DNA of 32,286 nt, taken from the NCBI GenBank assembly GCA_945869855.1, contig CAMBQC010000012.1, positions 1 to 32,286 of the forward strand, in the 5' to 3' direction. The notes below the pieces were generated by a model. It saw nothing but the letters and a program-made list of their open reading frames with translations. It made no database searches and was not told the DNA's origin. The DNA comes from Prosthecobacter debontii. Its GTDB lineage: Bacteria > Verrucomicrobiota > Verrucomicrobiia > Verrucomicrobiales > Akkermansiaceae. Made by a program: the position numbers and the translations under genes. Below, in pieces: positions 1-10,300 of the stretch. Positions within the stretch are counted from its first letter, which is position 1, and every line of letters starts with the position of its first letter.

Positions 1-754
1 TGCCGCGGTCGTTGTGCGTGTGCAGGGAAACGGCCACCGCATCGCGCTTCGGCAGGTGGCGGCACATCCACTCGATCATGTCCGCGTGGACATTCGGCGA
101 GGCCCACTGAACGGTGTCCGGCAGGTTGATAATCATCTTTTTCTCCGGCGTCGGCTGCCAGACATCGATCACCGCCGAGCAGACCTCCAGCGCATAATCC
201 AGCTCGGTGTCGGAAAAGGACTCGGGCGAGTATTGCAGCACCACCTCCGTATTGGGAATCGTTGGAACTAGTTCCTTCACCAGCTTCGTGCCGTCGATGG
301 CGATCTGCTTGATCGATTCCCGCGAGGCGTCGCCAAATGTCACGCGGCGCTGCAGCGGCGAGGTGGAATTGTAGATGTGGACGATCGCGCGCCGCGCCCC
401 AGCGATCGCCTCGAAGCTACGGCGGATCAGTTGCTCGCGCGTCTGCACCAGGATCTGGATCGTCACGTCTTCCGGGATGCGATTTTCCTCGATCAGTCTG
501 CGGCAGAAATGAAATTCCGTATCAGCGGCGGAAGGGAAACCGATCTCGATTTCCTTGAAGCCGATCGCCACCAGCAGATCGAAGAACTCCAGTTTCTCCT
601 CCACCGACATCGGCTGCGGTAGCGCTTGGTTGCCGTCGCGGAGATCCACCGAGCACCAGATCGGCGCGCGCGTGATCGTCTGATCCGGCCAGGTGCGGTC
701 GGGCAGGGCAACGGCTTGGAACGGCCGGTATTTTATGAGGGACTTCGGGTTCAT
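1..754 (-). CDS. leuA: 2-isopropylmalate synthase, N-terminal part (truncated by window edge)
   Basis: Own translation of the minus strand from ATG at 754: MNPKSLIKYRPFQAVALPDRTWPDQTITRAPIWCSVDLRDGNQALPQPMSVEEKLEFFDLLVAIGFKEIEIGFPSAADTEFHF..., typical of LeuA; open to the window edge, so absent from the ORF track. Confidence 0.93.
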   Translation of the reverse strand, partial: MNPKSLIKYRPFQAVALPDRTWPDQTITRAPIWCSVDLRDGNQALPQPMSVEEKLEFFDLLVAIGFKEIEIGFPSAADTEFHFCRRLIEENRIPEDVTIQILVQTREQLIRRSFEAIAGARRAIVHIYNSTSPLQRRVTFGDASRESIKQIAIDGTKLVKELVPTIPNTEVVLQYSPESFSDTELDYALEVCSAVIDVWQPTPEKKMIINLPDTVQWASPNVHADMIEWMCRHLPKRDAVAVSLHTHNDRG

Positions 755-881
755 ATCGGTAGGGCTGGAGGCTACCGCAATCAAAGGAGCAGACGCAAGG
801 GCGGCGAAAACAGACCATCATTACCGACGGAAAGACAAATACGCATGGATGTATCCCTCCTTAAACAAAAAATACAGGATA

Positions 882-1709
882 TCACTCCTCCACGACCATA
901 TCTGCCGGATTCCACGTGGTTTCCGGGAACTTCATGTCGAGCCGCTTCATCGTATCGACCATGATCCTTGCGACGACGAGGTTACGATACCATTTGCGGT
1001 TTGCGGGGACGACATACCAAGGCGCGTGCGCGGTGGAGGTTTTCGATAGGACTTCCTCATAGGTATCCATGAAATCCGGCCACAGCGCGCGATCCTTAAG
1101 GTCATCGGGGTTGAATTTCCAATGTTTTGTCGGATTCACGAGGCGGGAATCGAGCCGCCGCTTTTGCTCGTCCCGCGAGATGTGGAGGTAGATTTTCACG
1201 ACGGTAGTGCCCTCTTCGGCAAGCATGCGCTCGAAGTCCGCGACGTGCCCGAAGCGTTGTTTCCAGATCTTTTCCGGGAACAGCTTTTTCACTTTTACCG
1301 CTATGATGTCCTCGTAGTGGCTGCGGTTGAAAATGACCAGTTGTCCGTTGCGCGGGACTTTGTCGTGGACGCGCCACAGGAAGTCCCGCGCCAGCTCCTC
1401 CTCGCTGGGCTTCTTAAAGGAACGGACATGGATACCCTGCGGATCGATGCGGGAGAAGACATGCTTGATGCACCCATCCTTGCCGCCGGTGTCCATCGCC
1501 TGCATCACCACGAGAATGCGGTGCTTGTTCTGCGCATAAAGCACGGTCTGCAGAAGCTTCAGCTCGTCCTGCAGTTTGTCGAAGGCCTCTAAGCTCTCCT
1601 CTTTCCCACCGTCGTCGAAAAGGTGACGGTCGTCGGCGTCAATTTTACGCAGATCCACCTTTGCTCCGGGCTTCACCAAATATCTTTCCAATGCACCGCT
1701 AACTGGCAT
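882..1709 (-). CDS. Polyphosphate kinase 2 (PPK2) family protein
   Basis: 275 aa; VVMQAMDTGGKDGCIKHVFSRIDPQG Walker A-like motif, NRSHYEDI and lid/Walker B region typical of PPK2. Confidence 0.92.
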   Translation of the reverse strand: MPVSGALERYLVKPGAKVDLRKIDADDRHLFDDGGKEESLEAFDKLQDELKLLQTVLYAQNKHRILVVMQAMDTGGKDGCIKHVFSRIDPQGIHVRSFKKPSEEELARDFLWRVHDKVPRNGQLVIFNRSHYEDIIAVKVKKLFPEKIWKQRFGHVADFERMLAEEGTTVVKIYLHISRDEQKRRLDSRLVNPTKHWKFNPDDLKDRALWPDFMDTYEEVLSKTSTAHAPWYVVPANRKWYRNLVVARIMVDTMKRLDMKFPETTWNPADMVVEE

Positions 1710-1803
1710 ATTTCTTTATCCATGCTTGCTGCCGCGATGACAAGCACGGACTCCCCGCGTTTTCGCGGTTGTAAAAATCGGACTCAGCCATTCTGATGAT
1801 GGC

Positions 1804-3366
1804 ATGCCGAGCGCGCGGAAAAAGAACATCCTTCCCTCCGCCGATCCGGCGTCATTGCTCACCGCGTTACACATCGGCGCGAGTTCCGTATCCATCATCA
1901 TCGCGGAGCGCGATTCGGAGGGGAACCCCACACCCATCGATTTCTTAGAGCAGCCCGCGCCGCTCGCGCAGGATGTTTTCGGTGGCAATGTCGTCTCCAA
2001 CGCGACCACCGAGCGCATCGTTTTCATCATCCGCGGTTATCAGGAAACGCTTTCGGAAATGGGCCTCGACCCACATAACCTTACCCGCGCCGTCGCCACC
2101 AATGTCCTTCACGAGGCCGCGAACCACGAGTCTGTCCTCAACCGCATCCGCATCGCCTGCGGACTGCCCGTTTCCATGATCGACGATGGCGAAATGACCC
2201 GCCTCATCTACCTTAAGACCCGCCGCCGCCTCCAGCACCTTCCGGCCATGACGCGGCGCACCGCGCTCGTCGTCCACGTCGGCCCCGGCAACACCCGCGC
2301 CCTGCTTTTCCACGAAGGCCTGATCACCCGTTACACCAGCTACCGCATGGGCACGCACCGCACCCGCGAGGCGGTCGAGGCCTCACATGCCGAAGGCCCT
2401 GCTCTCCTCCGCGTGATCCGTGAACACGCCTCGGGAAATCTCGCCCAGCTCCGCTTCGATTTCTCCGATGTGTCCATCGAAGGCATCATCCTCATCGGCT
2501 ACGAGATCCAGTCCGTCTCCTCTTTCCTCACGAAAAACAACGAGGCGTGCTCGCTCAAGGATTTCCGGAAATTCACCGCCGAAACCGCCATCCTCAGCGA
2601 TCTCGGCACGGTGAAACGCTTCCAGCTCGATTACCAGACGGCCGAGGCGCTGATCCCTGCCTTGGAGATCAATCTCGCCATCGCCGAGGCGCTCGGGATG
2701 AAGGAAGTCCACATCCCCAACTCAGACTACGAGCAAGGCCTGCTGCACGATCTCCTTGTTTCCCGCGAGATGAGCGGCTCCTTCGCCTCCGAGGTGCTGC
2801 GCTCCGCCCGCATCCTCGCCGAGCGCTACCAATCCGATCCCGGCCACGGCGAGCATGTCGGGAAACTTTGCGCCCATTTCGTCACCAACCTCCAGGATCT
2901 CCACCACCTCACCGAGCACGACGCGCTGCTCCTCCAAGTCGCGGCCATCCTCCACGAGGTCGGAACCTATGTCAGCCCCCGCGCCCATCACAAGCACTCG
3001 GAATACATTATCCTGAACTCGGAAATCTTCGGGCTCGACCGCCTCGACGTTACCATCGTCGCCCTCGTTTCACGCTACCACCGCCACTCCGGCCCGAAGC
3101 TCGATCACCCCTCCTACGCCGCGCTCTCCACCGAGGATCGCATCCGCGTCTGCAAGCTCGCCGCCATCCTCCGCGTCGCCGATGCCCTCGAGCGCACCCA
3201 CGCCCAGCGCATTTCCAAGATCGAGATCCTCCGCACCCACGACAAGCTCCGCATCCGCCTCCCCGGCCTCAAGGACGCCGCCATCGAGCGCCTCGCCATG
3301 GACTCCAAGGCCGATCTCTTCGAGCAGGTCTTCGGCCTCACCGTCGTCATCGAGGAGGATAACTGA
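1804..3366 (+). CDS. Ppx/GppA-type exopolyphosphatase with C-terminal HD-like domain
   Basis: 520 aa; N-terminal ASKHA-like fold (LHIGASSVSIIIAE, LVVHVGPGNTRALLF), C-terminal LLLQVAAILHEVGTYVSPRAHHKHSEYIILNSE as in Ppx/GppA proteins. Confidence 0.85.
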   Translation: MPSARKKNILPSADPASLLTALHIGASSVSIIIAERDSEGNPTPIDFLEQPAPLAQDVFGGNVVSNATTERIVFIIRGYQETLSEMGLDPHNLTRAVATNVLHEAANHESVLNRIRIACGLPVSMIDDGEMTRLIYLKTRRRLQHLPAMTRRTALVVHVGPGNTRALLFHEGLITRYTSYRMGTHRTREAVEASHAEGPALLRVIREHASGNLAQLRFDFSDVSIEGIILIGYEIQSVSSFLTKNNEACSLKDFRKFTAETAILSDLGTVKRFQLDYQTAEALIPALEINLAIAEALGMKEVHIPNSDYEQGLLHDLLVSREMSGSFASEVLRSARILAERYQSDPGHGEHVGKLCAHFVTNLQDLHHLTEHDALLLQVAAILHEVGTYVSPRAHHKHSEYIILNSEIFGLDRLDVTIVALVSRYHRHSGPKLDHPSYAALSTEDRIRVCKLAAILRVADALERTHAQRISKIEILRTHDKLRIRLPGLKDAAIERLAMDSKADLFEQVFGLTVVIEEDN

Positions 3367-3403
3367 GCTTGAAAACGGAGTCCTTTTCCCCTATCCATAT
3401 CCC

Positions 3404-3637
3404 ATGACAGCCGCCGTGAAACATCTCGTGGAAGAAGCCCTGCGCCTCGCCCCGGAAGAGCGCGAAGAACTCGTGGAAACCCTCCGCAGCCACAGCGAGC
3501 CCGACGAGGAGTGGTCGAAAGAATGGGGCGAGGAGATCGGAAGGCGCGCCGAGGAAGTATTGAGCGGAAAATGCGAATGCATCTCCGCGGAAGAAGCTCA
3601 CCGGCGCGTGCGGCAGTCCCTCTCGGAAATCCGATGA
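3404..3637 (+). CDS. Putative addiction module component (antitoxin)
   Basis: 77 aa from internal ATG 3404: MTAAVKHLVEEALRLAPEEREELVETLRSH..., matches the style of the putative addiction module antitoxin family; ATGA overlap with the next ORF. Confidence 0.75.
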   Translation: MTAAVKHLVEEALRLAPEEREELVETLRSHSEPDEEWSKEWGEEIGRRAEEVLSGKCECISAEEAHRRVRQSLSEIR

Positions 3638-3939
3638 CAACGGATTTCCACAACGAGGCGCTCGCCGAATACCACAATTCCGCGGCATACTCCGAGAATA
3701 TGTTCGGCTTGGGGGAGGAATTCGTCCAAGCGGTGGAACATGCCATCGCCGCCATCTCATCGGAACCCAAACGCTACAAACCCGTTGGCGAAAATCTCCA
3801 TGACTTCCGCATGGAACGCTTCCCATACCACCTCTTTTACCTCCATCTCCTCGGCTCGGAACGCGTCACCATTCTCGCCGTCGCCCACACCTCCCGCCGC
3901 CCCAACTACTGGAAATCCCGCATCCCCCCACTTCCTTGA
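3634..3939 (+). CDS. RelE/ParE-family toxin
   Basis: 101 aa from ATG 3634: MTTDFHNEALAEYHNSAAYSENMFGLGEEFVQAVEHAIAAISSEPKRYKPVGENLHDFRMERFPYHLFYLHL...VAHTSRRPNYW; typical RelE/ParE pattern, overlaps the antitoxin stop by 4 nt. Confidence 0.85.
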   Translation: MTTDFHNEALAEYHNSAAYSENMFGLGEEFVQAVEHAIAAISSEPKRYKPVGENLHDFRMERFPYHLFYLHLLGSERVTILAVAHTSRRPNYWKSRIPPLP

Positions 3940-3966
3940 GTTTTGAAATTTAAAATTTAAAGTTTT

Positions 3967-6057
3967 ATGTCCCCATACCACAACCGCGAACTCTCCTGGC
4001 TCGAATTCAACCAGCGCGTCCTCGCTCAGGCCTTCCGCGATGACCTGCCGCTGCTGGAACGCGTGAAATTCCTCGCCATATCCGCCAGCAACCTCGACGA
4101 GTTTTTCCAGGTCCGCGTCGGTTCCCTGATGCTGTTGCGCCGTAGCGGTCGGAAAACCCGGGACAACTCCGGCTACACCCCCGCGCGCAACCTCACCGCC
4201 ATCCGCGAGCGCGTTTTGAAAATGAACGCGGACCAATACGGACTCCTCAACGGCACCCTGCTCCCCACACTCGCGGAAAAGGGCATTGTCCTCCTCTCCG
4301 CCGCGCAACTCACCGATGCCCAGCGCGCCCAGACCGCCATCGCTTTCGACGACAACATCTCGCCGCTGCTCACGCCGCTCGCCGTCGATCCCGACTCCGC
4401 CCCCCCCATCGTCCCCGCGCTCCAGATCGTCCTCGCCTGCACCCTCCACGATCCGGTGGCAAAAGCCTCGCGCCACGTCCTCATCCCCATCCCCGAGAAC
4501 CTGCCGCGCCGCATTCCCATCTCCACCGATGACGAAACGACCGCCTTCCTAGTCATCGAGGATCTCATCGCCACCCATGCCGAGCGGCTTTTTCCTGGCG
4601 AGAACATCACCGCCACCACCGCCTTCCGCGTCACCCGCAACGGCGACATCGCCGTCCAGGAAGAGGATGCCACCGACCTCGCCGATGAAATGGAGGACGT
4701 CCTCACCGCCCGCCGTTTCGCCGACACAGTCCGCCTGGAAATCCGCGCCGACGCCCCGCGCGACCTCTCCTCACTCATCCAGAAGGTCACCGCCTCCTCC
4801 CCGCAGGAAATCTACCGCCACGCGGGCCCACTCGGCCTTTCGTCCTTTATGGAGCTCGCCTTTCTCCCTGATCACGACCACCTCCGCGATGAGGATTGGC
4901 CCGCGCAGAACTCGCCCTCGATCGCTCCCGGCGCCTCCATGTTCGAGACGATCGCCGCCGGCGACGTTCTGCTTTTCCACCCCTACGAATCCTTCGATCC
5001 CGTCATCCGCCTCATCGAGGAAGCCGCCGCCGATCCCGATGTCATCGCGATCAAGCAGATCCTCTACCGCACCGCTCGCCAGTCCCGCATCATCGACGCC
5101 CTCATCCGCGCGGCGGAAAATGGCAAGCACGTCACCGCACTCGTCGAGCTCAAGGCCCGCTTCGATGAGGCGCGCAACCTCAACCGCGCCGATGAACTCC
5201 AGCGCGCCGGCGCCCAGATCGTCTATGGCGTGAAAAACCTCAAGACCCACGCCAAGATCTGCCTCGTCCTCCGCCGAGAGTCCGGCCACATCCGCCGCTA
5301 CGTCCACCTCGGCACCGGCAACTACAACGAGACCACCTCCCGCCTTTACACCGATCTCTCCTACCTCACCTGCAAGTCGGAGTACGGAAACGACGCCTCC
5401 CTCCTCTTCAACGCCGTCACCGGCCGCTCGAAGCTTCTCCGCTTCCAGCGGCTCATCCCCGCCCCATCCGCGATGAAGCCCCGCCTTCTCGATCTCATCG
5501 CCGGCGAGGCCGAGCGCGCGAAGCAAGGCCTACCCGCGAAAATCATCGCCAAAACCAACTCACTCCAAGATCCAGACATCATCGCCGCCCTCTATGCTGC
5601 CTCCCAAGCCGGCGTCGAGATCAAGCTTAACGTCCGCGGGATCTGTTGCCTCATTCCTGGGGAGAAATTCTCGAAAAATATCGAGGTTTTTTCCGTCATA
5701 GACCGCTACCTCGAGCACGCTCGGCTCTTCTATTTCCACCAAGGCGGCGACCCCTTGGTCTTCATCGCTTCCGCCGACTGGATGACGAGAAATCTTGAAA
5801 AACGCGTCGAGCTGATGATCCCCATCGAGGAAAAAACAATCAAACGCCGCCTCATTAAAATTCTCGAAACCTATTTCAACGACAACCGCAATGCCTGGCG
5901 CATCCTTCGCGACGGCAGCTCCACCCCCGTTGTCCCCGCCAAAGGCGAAAAGCCCTTCCGCGCCCAAGAATCCTTCCACCAGCAATCCCGCCGTGCCGCC
6001 AAAGCCCGCGAGCATGAACGCTCCATGACCTTCGAACCCCACGTCCCGCAGGTTTGA
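3967..6057 (+). CDS. ppk1: Polyphosphate kinase 1
   Basis: 696 aa; NRELSWLEFNQRVL, SNLDEFFQVRVG, LLFHPYESFDPVIRLIEEAAADPDVIAIKQILYRT, KTHAKICLVLRRE, HLGTGNYNETTSRLYTDLSYLT. Confidence 0.97.
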   Translation: MSPYHNRELSWLEFNQRVLAQAFRDDLPLLERVKFLAISASNLDEFFQVRVGSLMLLRRSGRKTRDNSGYTPARNLTAIRERVLKMNADQYGLLNGTLLPTLAEKGIVLLSAAQLTDAQRAQTAIAFDDNISPLLTPLAVDPDSAPPIVPALQIVLACTLHDPVAKASRHVLIPIPENLPRRIPISTDDETTAFLVIEDLIATHAERLFPGENITATTAFRVTRNGDIAVQEEDATDLADEMEDVLTARRFADTVRLEIRADAPRDLSSLIQKVTASSPQEIYRHAGPLGLSSFMELAFLPDHDHLRDEDWPAQNSPSIAPGASMFETIAAGDVLLFHPYESFDPVIRLIEEAAADPDVIAIKQILYRTARQSRIIDALIRAAENGKHVTALVELKARFDEARNLNRADELQRAGAQIVYGVKNLKTHAKICLVLRRESGHIRRYVHLGTGNYNETTSRLYTDLSYLTCKSEYGNDASLLFNAVTGRSKLLRFQRLIPAPSAMKPRLLDLIAGEAERAKQGLPAKIIAKTNSLQDPDIIAALYAASQAGVEIKLNVRGICCLIPGEKFSKNIEVFSVIDRYLEHARLFYFHQGGDPLVFIASADWMTRNLEKRVELMIPIEEKTIKRRLIKILETYFNDNRNAWRILRDGSSTPVVPAKGEKPFRAQESFHQQSRRAAKAREHERSMTFEPHVPQV

Positions 6058-6068
6058 GTTCCCAAAGT

Positions 6069-6088
6069 GGCGGCGATCTTCGGCCGCC
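6069..6088. other. Short GC hairpin downstream of ppk1 (GGCGGC-N8-GCCGCC)
   Basis: 6-bp perfect stem, 8-nt loop; no clear U-tract, so not called a terminator. Confidence 0.4.
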
Positions 6089-6136
6089 GGCTATCTTAGC
6101 GGCACAACATCTGATATCCGACCCCAGCATCTGGAA

Positions 6137-6421
6137 ATGGAACCGAACGGCGAAATCGAACAGTCCGTCTTTCTAAGGGTGCAATTCCGCAACGAGAACG
6201 CGGCTTATTACCAATTCCATGTATTCCCCTCACCTGATCCCACTTCGAGCATTTGTATGGCTCGTCTGCGGAACGGCGACTCCCAATACATGCAGGTGTT
6301 TTTCACGGATGCAGGGGATTTCGCCGAATTTGAGCGCAATCTCCACGGCAATCCCCATGTCATCGCAGTGAAGGTGATTTCGGAGCAAGAGTTCCAATCC
6401 AAGCGTTCCGAAGCTGTGTAA
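6137..6421 (+). CDS. Hypothetical protein
   Basis: 94-aa ORF, coherent amino-acid composition, co-oriented with the following ORF. Confidence 0.55.
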   Translation: MEPNGEIEQSVFLRVQFRNENAAYYQFHVFPSPDPTSSICMARLRNGDSQYMQVFFTDAGDFAEFERNLHGNPHVIAVKVISEQEFQSKRSEAV

Positions 6422-6429
6422 GCAGCCTT

Positions 6430-6849
6430 ATGAAATATGGAAAGCGCCTCGCCATCGTTTCAGCGATACTTCTTTCGCTGGCGGTCGTCTTCGCCATCAA
6501 AAGCTCCCGGATCTTCGACACGTTCAACAAGGACACCCTGATCCGGAGCGCATTCGGATCCGACCTTACGCCCTACATCGCGAAGGAGAAAACCAACTAC
6601 TCCGATGGCTGCCTCCAATTCCACGGGATCACAGACTCCCATCCGTTGTTCCTGCGCTATTTCTCGGAACCATTCGAAAGGAACTTTCACATCTCCTTCC
6701 TCCATGAGGAATTCGACGATTCCACAGTCCGGAACGGCATCTATCTCCGCCGGCTCGGGGAGCGTTTCGACGCCTACGTTCCGATCGTAGCCTATATTCC
6801 CGATCGGAAAGTTCTGATCTTCGGCTATTCCGACGGCATCGGCGGGTAA
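6430..6849 (+). CDS. Hypothetical protein with N-terminal transmembrane/signal segment
   Basis: 139 aa; MKYGKRLAIVSAILLSLAVVFAIKSS. Confidence 0.6.
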   Translation: MKYGKRLAIVSAILLSLAVVFAIKSSRIFDTFNKDTLIRSAFGSDLTPYIAKEKTNYSDGCLQFHGITDSHPLFLRYFSEPFERNFHISFLHEEFDDSTVRNGIYLRRLGERFDAYVPIVAYIPDRKVLIFGYSDGIGG

Positions 6850-6913
6850 GCCTGAAAATATCACAGCAAGCAGGCTGGGATTTCATGTCGGGTTTGGGAG
6901 CGCTTCAAGTTCT

Positions 6914-7321
6914 CTATCGCCTCCCCTCCACCACCGCCACATGCAGGCACGAAACGCCGGCTCTCGGCGCCGCCATCGCCGCTTCCATGAATTTCCCGGC
7001 ATCCGCATCGGCGGGAATCCTCAGCCGTAAGTTGCTTCTCAGTCCGTGCGTCTCCGCATTTTCCGTCAGGCGGCGGAGATGGGCTTCGATTTCTCCGTTC
7101 CTGATGCATCCCCCTTCGCCCACCCATCCACCGGCTTTCGTCCAGCTCAGTTCGTCGCCGAAAAAGCAATGGCAGCAATGCGTCCGGTTCGTCGCGACCG
7201 GCAGTTTCATCCACGGCCTGTCTTTTCCGTAATGATCCAGGAACAAGCTCACGGTCGGAAAAAGCGAAAGTTGAACCAGCAGCAGTGCCGTAACCAAGGC
7301 GATCCCCATTGAACGCATCAT
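6914..7321 (-). CDS. Hypothetical membrane-anchored protein, C-terminus weakly ExbD/TolR-like
   Basis: 135 aa from MMRSMGIALVTALLLVQLSLF; C-terminal LRLRIPADADAGKFMEAAMAAPRAGVSCLHVAV resembles the ExbD/TolR periplasmic domain; weak by eye only. Confidence 0.5.
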   Translation of the reverse strand: MMRSMGIALVTALLLVQLSLFPTVSLFLDHYGKDRPWMKLPVATNRTHCCHCFFGDELSWTKAGGWVGEGGCIRNGEIEAHLRRLTENAETHGLRSNLRLRIPADADAGKFMEAAMAAPRAGVSCLHVAVVEGRR

Positions 7322-7390
7322 GAAGGTGACAACGCCCCGCGCCGGTGCTTTCTTAGTTCGTCCGCAAATCCCCGCCGTTTTCACACAGCC

Positions 7391-10300
7391 ATGTCCCGTT
7401 CTCCCGCAACCTTCCGCATTTTCACCGCATTCTGCCTCGCCGTCTTCATCGGGGCACTGGTCTGGATCGGTTTTCGCGATCCTGCGCCCACTCTCACCAT
7501 CCCAAGCACTCCTGCGCCGACCGCCGTAAAGCTGACCGTCGAGACTCCGGAAACCGTCAGCTTCAACGCCCACATCCGCCCCATCCTCTCGGACAAGTGC
7601 TTTGCCTGCCATGGCTTCGACTCCACTACCCGCGAGGAAAACCTCCGACTCGACACCGCCGAGGGTGCTTACGCCGCGCTCGAGAGTGATGCCAAGAAAC
7701 ACGCCATTGTTCCCGGAAAAACGGCGGAGAGCATCGCTTGGCAGCGCATCCACGACATAGAGGATCCCATGCCACCGGAGGATTTCCACAAACCCCTTTC
7801 CAAAGAGGAAAAAAACCTCATCACCCGCTGGATCGAGCAGGGCGCTGAATACCAAGAGCACTGGGCCTTCGCCGCTATCGCAAAACCCGCCATACCCGAA
7901 TCGGACACGAAAAACCCCATCGACGCTTTCGTCCGTGCGAACCTCGTCAAGCACGGCCTGAAACCCTCCCCGCCTGCCGATAAGGCCACTTTACTTCGCC
8001 GTCTTTCACTCGACCTCACTGGCCTCCCGCCGACGCCGGTGGAACTCCAAGCTTACCTATCCGACGAATCCACCGACGCCTACGTAAAACAGGTGGATCG
8101 CCTGCTCGCCTCCCCTCGCTACGGCGAGCGCATGGCTGTCACTTGGCTCGACGCCGTCCGTTACGCCGATTCCGTCGGCTATCACGGCGACCAGAACGCC
8201 CGCATCTTCCCGTTCCGCGACTACGTGATCGACTCCTTCAACGCGAACAAGCCCTTCGACCAGTTCACCCGCGAACAGCTCGCCGGCGACCTCATGCCGG
8301 ACGCGACCGAGGAACAGAAAATCGCCACCGGTTTCCTGCGCCTGAACCTGATGACCCGCGAGGGCGGCGCGCAGGACAAGGAATACCTCGCCAAATATGC
8401 CGGCGACCGAGTCCGTGCCATCGGCGGCGCATGGCTCGGCCTCACCACCGGCTGCGCCGAGTGCCACGACCACAAGTTCGACCCCTTCACCGCCAAGGAT
8501 TTCTATTCGCTGGCCGCCTTCTTCAACGACGTCCGCCAGTGGGGCATCTACACGACCTACGGCAACACCCCGAACAAGGATCTGCCCGGCTTCAACAACG
8601 AATCGCCTTTCCCGCCCGAAATCTTCGCAAAAAACCGCGCCGTCCAGCAAAGCCTGGAAACCGCGCGCGAAGCCACCCTCGCCGCCGTGAAAGGCATGCC
8701 CTACGATGCCGCCGCGCTGGAGGCATGGCGCAAATCCGCAGCCGCGTTCCTCACCGCGAACCGCGACGGCTGGCTCCCGCTCAAAGCCACCGCCATCACC
8801 CGTGGCGGTGCGAACCAACCCTCGCAGGCGGCCGACGGTTCCATCCTCATCACCGGCGCGCCGGAAAAGGAAACCATCACCGTCACCTACGCGCTGCCCC
8901 CCGGGATTCCCCTTAAAACCCTCCGCCTGGAGGTTCTTCCGGACGCCGCTAACAGGAACAGCGTCGGCCGCCAGCCGAACGGCAAGTTCACCGCGATCCC
9001 GACATTCGCGATCAACGCCGAAAAACTAGGTTTCTCGTACCAACAAGCCGACCGCCGCACGCCCGCGAGGTATAGCAACGGCTACCAAGCCCCGACACTG
9101 GAGGAAACCTGGCAATCCGCCCCGGCGATTTTCGAGGAACCGTCCAACGCCGCGAGCCTGCCCCACCACGCCCATTACCACCTCAAGCAATCCGTTTCCC
9201 CCGCGGAGAACGCCACGCTCACCCTAACCCTCGCGTCCGCCGACATCGGGAAATTCCGCCTCAGCATCAGCCCCTTCGCCGATCCCATACCCGGCGAGCA
9301 AACCGCCCTGCGTTCCGCGCTCGCCTCCGCTTTCAACACGGACAACACTTTCCATCCCGAGATCGAGGCCGCTTTCCTCCTCGCCAACACGGCGGATGAC
9401 AAGCTCCCCGCCGCCTACAAGGAAGCCCGCGCCGACATGCTCGCCGCCCACGCCGGTTACGCCCACTCGATGATCGCGCAAACCCTGCCGCCCGATCAAA
9501 TCCCGCAGGCGCACATACTGCCTCGCGGCGATTGGATGAATCCCGCCGAGAAAGTGGAGCCCGCTTTCCCCGCCTTCCTCGCGAAGGACGGCGCGCCCGC
9601 CGGGAAGCGTCTCAACCGCATGGATCTCGCCGAGTGGCTACTCGCACCGAAGAACCCGCTCACCTCCCGCCATTTCTCCAACCGCCTGTGGAAGCAGTTC
9701 TTCGGCAAAGGGTTATCCAACATCCTCGACGACCTCGGCAACCAGGGCGAGTGGCCTTCTCACCCGGAGCTCATCGACTGGCTCGCTTCCGAGTTCCAAT
9801 CCTCCGACTGGGACGTGAAACACATGGTGCGCCTCCTCGTCACCTCGGAAACCTACCGCCAGGTCTCCGCCGCGAACCCCGATCTCGCTGAGATCGACCC
9901 TGACAACCGCCTGCTTTCCGAGCAATCGGCGCGCCGCCTCGAGGCCGAGTTCGTCCGCGACAACGCCCTCGCCATCGCCGGCCTCCTCCGCGCTGACGAG
10001 GTCGGCGGCCCGTCCATCCGCCCCTACCAAGCCGAGGATTTCTGGGCGAACCTCAATTTCCCTGAGCGGAAATACCTCTCCTCGAAAGGCTCCGACCAAT
10101 ACCGCCGCGGCCTCTACGTTCACTGGCAGCGCACCTTCATCCATCCGATGATGGCCGCCTTCGACGCACCCTCCCGCGAAGAGTGTGCCGTGGACCGTTT
10201 CCCATCGAACTCGCCGCAGCAGGCGCTCGCCCTCCTCAATGACCCCACCTTCGTCGAAGCCGCAAAAGCCCTCGCCGCCCGCCTCGAATCCGAGCCGACC

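Noticed and set aside
2547-3362. 271-aa plus-strand ORF overlapping the Ppx/GppA gene in another frame
   Set aside because: Arg/Pro/His-rich low-complexity translation, an alternate-frame artefact of GC-rich codon usage.
4771-5526. 251-aa minus ORF antisense to ppk1
   Set aside because: Gly/Asp/Glu/Val-rich mirror of a high-GC3 gene; no recognisable domain.
8057-8818. 253-aa minus ORF antisense to the PSCyt1 gene
   Set aside because: Antisense shadow ORF without domain features; the sense gene has clear motifs.
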